Notes under the pieces: generated by a model | What the model was told of the DNA's origin: nothing | Databases searched by the model: none | Seen by the model: the letters and a program-made list of their open reading frames with translations, nothing else | Assembly: GCA_002479805.1 (NCBI GenBank) | Contig: DLPB01000005.1 | Coordinates: forward strand, 2,982 to 10,378 | Direction: 5' to 3' | Length of the DNA: 7,397 bases | DNA from: Micrococcales bacterium UBA7469 | Lineage (GTDB): Bacteria > Actinomycetota > Actinomycetes > Actinomycetales > Microbacteriaceae | Program-made: the position numbers and the translations under genes | Shown: positions 6,272 to 7,397 of the stretch, in pieces | How the letters are laid out: every line of letters begins with the position of its first letter | Numbering within the stretch: position 1 is the first letter of the stretch

Positions 6272-6286
6272 GTTGCCCAAGGCAAC
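6272..6286 (+). terminator. Hairpin downstream of pcnA, possible weak terminator
   Basis: A perfect 6-base stem, GTTGCC with GGCAAC and loop CAA, lies 9 bases after the pcnA stop. No T-run follows (next bases ACTATG), so efficient intrinsic termination is doubtful. It may instead overlap the rpsF promoter: TTGCCC at 6273-6278 could act as a -35, but I could not find a convincing -10 at the right distance. Confidence 0.35.
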
Positions 6287-6300
6287 ACTATGCAAAATAC

Positions 6301-6343
6301 CCTCCTGTCACGGAAGGACCGTGACCGTTTAGACCGAAGGAGG
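6301..6343 (+). ncRNA. Candidate S6:S18-binding leader of rpsF, sequestering its ribosome binding site
   Basis: Outer stem: CCTCCT (6301-6306) pairs fully with AGGAGG (6338-6343), which is the rpsF Shine-Dalgarno. Inside it is a perfect 7-base hairpin, GTCACGG (6307-6313) with CCGTGAC (6319-6325) and a 5-base loop. The 12-base one-sided bulge on the 3' side (6326-6337) contains CCG at 6334-6336, next to the outer stem. This is the described layout of the S6:S18 complex-binding motif: a CCG in a bulge between a stem and a hairpin, mimicking the 16S rRNA site. Binding of surplus S6:S18 would stabilise the outer stem and block ribosome entry, giving feedback on the operon. Pairings are seen; the binding is known for the motif class and inferred here. 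Confidence 0.8.
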
Positions 6344-6353
6344 TGGGTTAGCT

Positions 6354-6743
6354 ATGCATAACTACGAGCTAATGGTCATTCTTGACCCTGCTCTTGATGA
6401 GCGCACAGTTGCCCCGATGCTCGACAAGTTCCTAGCTGTTATCCCTGCACAGGGTGGCACCGTGGACAAGGTTGACATTTGGGGACGCCGTCGCATGACC
6501 TTCCCGATCAAGAAGAAGGCAGAAGGCGTTTACGCAGTGGTCAACATGACCTGCGAGCCAGCTGCAGTGATCGAGGTCGACCGTCAGCTGAAGCTGAACG
6601 AGAACGTGCTTCGCACCAAGGTGCTACGTCTCGAAGATGCTGTATTCAGCATCAACCCGATTGAGTTTGTGCCTGAGGAGAAGGCCCGTGCACCACGCGG
6701 TCCTCGCCCTGGAGGCAAGCGTCCAGCAGGCAACAGGTCCTAA
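6354..6743 (+). CDS. rpsF: 30S ribosomal protein S6
   Basis: Protein of the small-subunit platform, which binds 16S rRNA together with S18. It has 129 residues: MHNYELMVILDP at the start, the signature IWGRRRMTFPIKKKAEGVY (42-60), and LKLNENVLRTKVLRLED (79-95). The tail from about residue 108 is basic and proline/glycine-rich, likely disordered. The start is ATG at 6354, with AAGGAGG ending 10 bases upstream, inside the leader stem. The stop TAA directly abuts the ATG of ssb with no spacing. It is first gene of the rpsF-ssb-rpsR operon. Confidence 0.98.
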   Translation: MHNYELMVILDPALDERTVAPMLDKFLAVIPAQGGTVDKVDIWGRRRMTFPIKKKAEGVYAVVNMTCEPAAVIEVDRQLKLNENVLRTKVLRLEDAVFSINPIEFVPEEKARAPRGPRPGGKRPAGNRS

Positions 6744-7223
6744 ATGGCTGGCGAGGTTAGCGTCACCATCGTCGGCAACCTAGCTGACGACCCGGAGCTT
6801 CGCTACACCCAGGGGGGTGTTGCCGTTGTGTCAGTTCGCGTCGGCTCAACCCCACGCACCCTAAACCGCTCAACCAACGAATGGGTAGACGGCGAAACCG
6901 TATGGGTTCGCTGCACCGCATGGCGTGAGGCGGCAGAAAACATTGCTCAGAGCTTGACCAAGGGAACCAGAGTTGTGGTTACCGGTCGCCTCAAGGCACC
7001 TTCTGCCTACCAGACCGCGCAGGGCGAGGCTCGCGCCTCCCTCGAACTCGAAATCGACGAGATCGGCCCTTCGCTGCGCTACGCGACCGCTTCGGTGACT
7101 CGTCGCTCACGCGAGGGTGGCCAGGTGGAGTCTCCATGGCAGGATGCCAAGCCTCAGGTTTCAGGCGCTAACGCCTGGGCAAACCCTGCGGTCGACCCAA
7201 GCGTTGACGAAGCACCTTTTTAG
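6744..7223 (+). CDS. ssb: Single-stranded DNA-binding protein
   Basis: Coats single-stranded DNA during replication, repair and recombination, normally as a tetramer. The 159-residue protein has an N-terminal OB-fold of about 112 residues (SVTIVGNLADDPELR at 6-20, VWVRCTAWREAAENIA at 53-68, GTRVVVTGRLK at 74-84, DEIGPSLRYATA at 105-116). A short linker of about 35 residues follows, ending in the acidic tip DEAPF, which recruits partner proteins. Position between rpsF and rpsR marks it as the main housekeeping SSB. Its ATG touches the rpsF stop and has only a weak AGG upstream, so translation probably depends on ribosomes finishing rpsF. The linker is short but the tip is intact. Confidence 0.97.
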   Translation: MAGEVSVTIVGNLADDPELRYTQGGVAVVSVRVGSTPRTLNRSTNEWVDGETVWVRCTAWREAAENIAQSLTKGTRVVVTGRLKAPSAYQTAQGEARASLELEIDEIGPSLRYATASVTRRSREGGQVESPWQDAKPQVSGANAWANPAVDPSVDEAPF

Positions 7224-7242
7224 AAAGATTCAGGAGAAATAA

Positions 7243-7397
7243 ATGGCTGGAAAGTCAGCACAGGCCCGCAAGCCTCGTTTGAACTCTAAGTTCGCGAAGC
7301 TTGCGCCGGTCAAGACCATCAAGATCGAGGTTATCGACTACAAGGACGTCGCTACCCTCCGCAAGTTCATCTCAGACCGCGGCAAGATCCGCGCTCG
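7243..7397 (+). CDS. rpsR: 30S ribosomal protein S18, 5' part (runs off the window)
   Basis: The first 51 residues and part of the next are present. The conserved core IDYKDVATLRKFISDRGKIRAR is recognisable near residues 31-52; it is the region that binds S6 and 16S rRNA. The start is ATG at 7243 with AGGAG six bases upstream, 19 bases after the ssb stop. The N-terminal part is basic and has no cysteines, so this is the zinc-free form, without the CxxC found in many other S18 proteins. With rpsF it forms the pair expected to bind the leader upstream of this operon. Confidence 0.97.
   Translation, partial: MAGKSAQARKPRLNSKFAKLAPVKTIKIEVIDYKDVATLRKFISDRGKIRA

Noticed and set aside
6265..6303. 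Sigma-70 promoter for rpsF (TTCCAA or TTGCCC as -35 with TATGCA, AATACC or TACCCT as -10)
   Set aside because: None of the combinations has both good elements and correct spacing; a promoter must exist nearby, but I cannot place it.
1..7397. Mobile elements, CRISPR arrays, tRNA/rRNA genes, defence or biosynthetic systems
   Set aside because: No transposase, integrase, direct-repeat array, tRNA-like fold or unfamiliar gene cluster was seen; gene order is conserved housekeeping.

Overview
The window is an ordinary, conserved chromosomal stretch of an actinobacterium, most likely a Microbacteriaceae relative with moderate GC content, such as the small-genome freshwater or marine 'Luna' lineage. 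This rests on protein flavour (a cysteine-free S18 N-terminus, MHNYELMVILDP at the start of S6, VGGPVRDAILGR in the CCA-adding enzyme) and on gene order. The block NUDIX hydrolase / DUF6049-like protein / murJ / trxB / trxA next to pcnA parallels Rv3907-Rv3914 of Mycobacterium tuberculosis, near the replication origin. Lineage is inference; base composition looks only slightly above half GC by eye, lower than most Microbacteriaceae.

Layout. The left half is on the minus strand. Read in the direction of transcription from the middle of the window, it holds a NUDIX hydrolase (4793-4347), a very short DUF6049-like membrane-anchored protein (4350-3880) and the lipid II flippase murJ (3887-2241). 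These three are joined by short overlaps and look like one translationally coupled operon. An 88-base gap follows with a sequence matching the SigR/SigH thiol-stress promoter consensus. It drives trxB (2152-1232) and trxA (1221-898), a complete thioredoxin system. Last is the start of a PLP-dependent aminotransferase (830 to the window edge). The right half is on the plus strand: pcnA (CCA-adding enzyme, 4844-6262), then the rpsF-ssb-rpsR operon (6354 to the window edge).

Functions. The window combines redox housekeeping (TrxA/TrxB), cell-wall precursor export (MurJ with its small partner gene), tRNA 3'-end maturation, and ribosome/replication proteins. The regulatory sequences are the most rewarding part. 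The trxBA promoter has the SigR-type elements at exact spacing, with a perfect inverted repeat as its spacer. The rpsF leader can fold into the known S6:S18-binding architecture, with the Shine-Dalgarno as one strand of its closing stem. The 50-base divergent gap between the NUDIX gene and pcnA is largely filled by a long imperfect palindrome.

I see no mobile element, CRISPR array, tRNA or rRNA, and no evidence of a wholly new system. The most unusual protein is the 156-residue DUF6049-like one, which seems to keep only the signal peptide, one beta-sandwich-like domain and the membrane anchor of a family normally several times longer.
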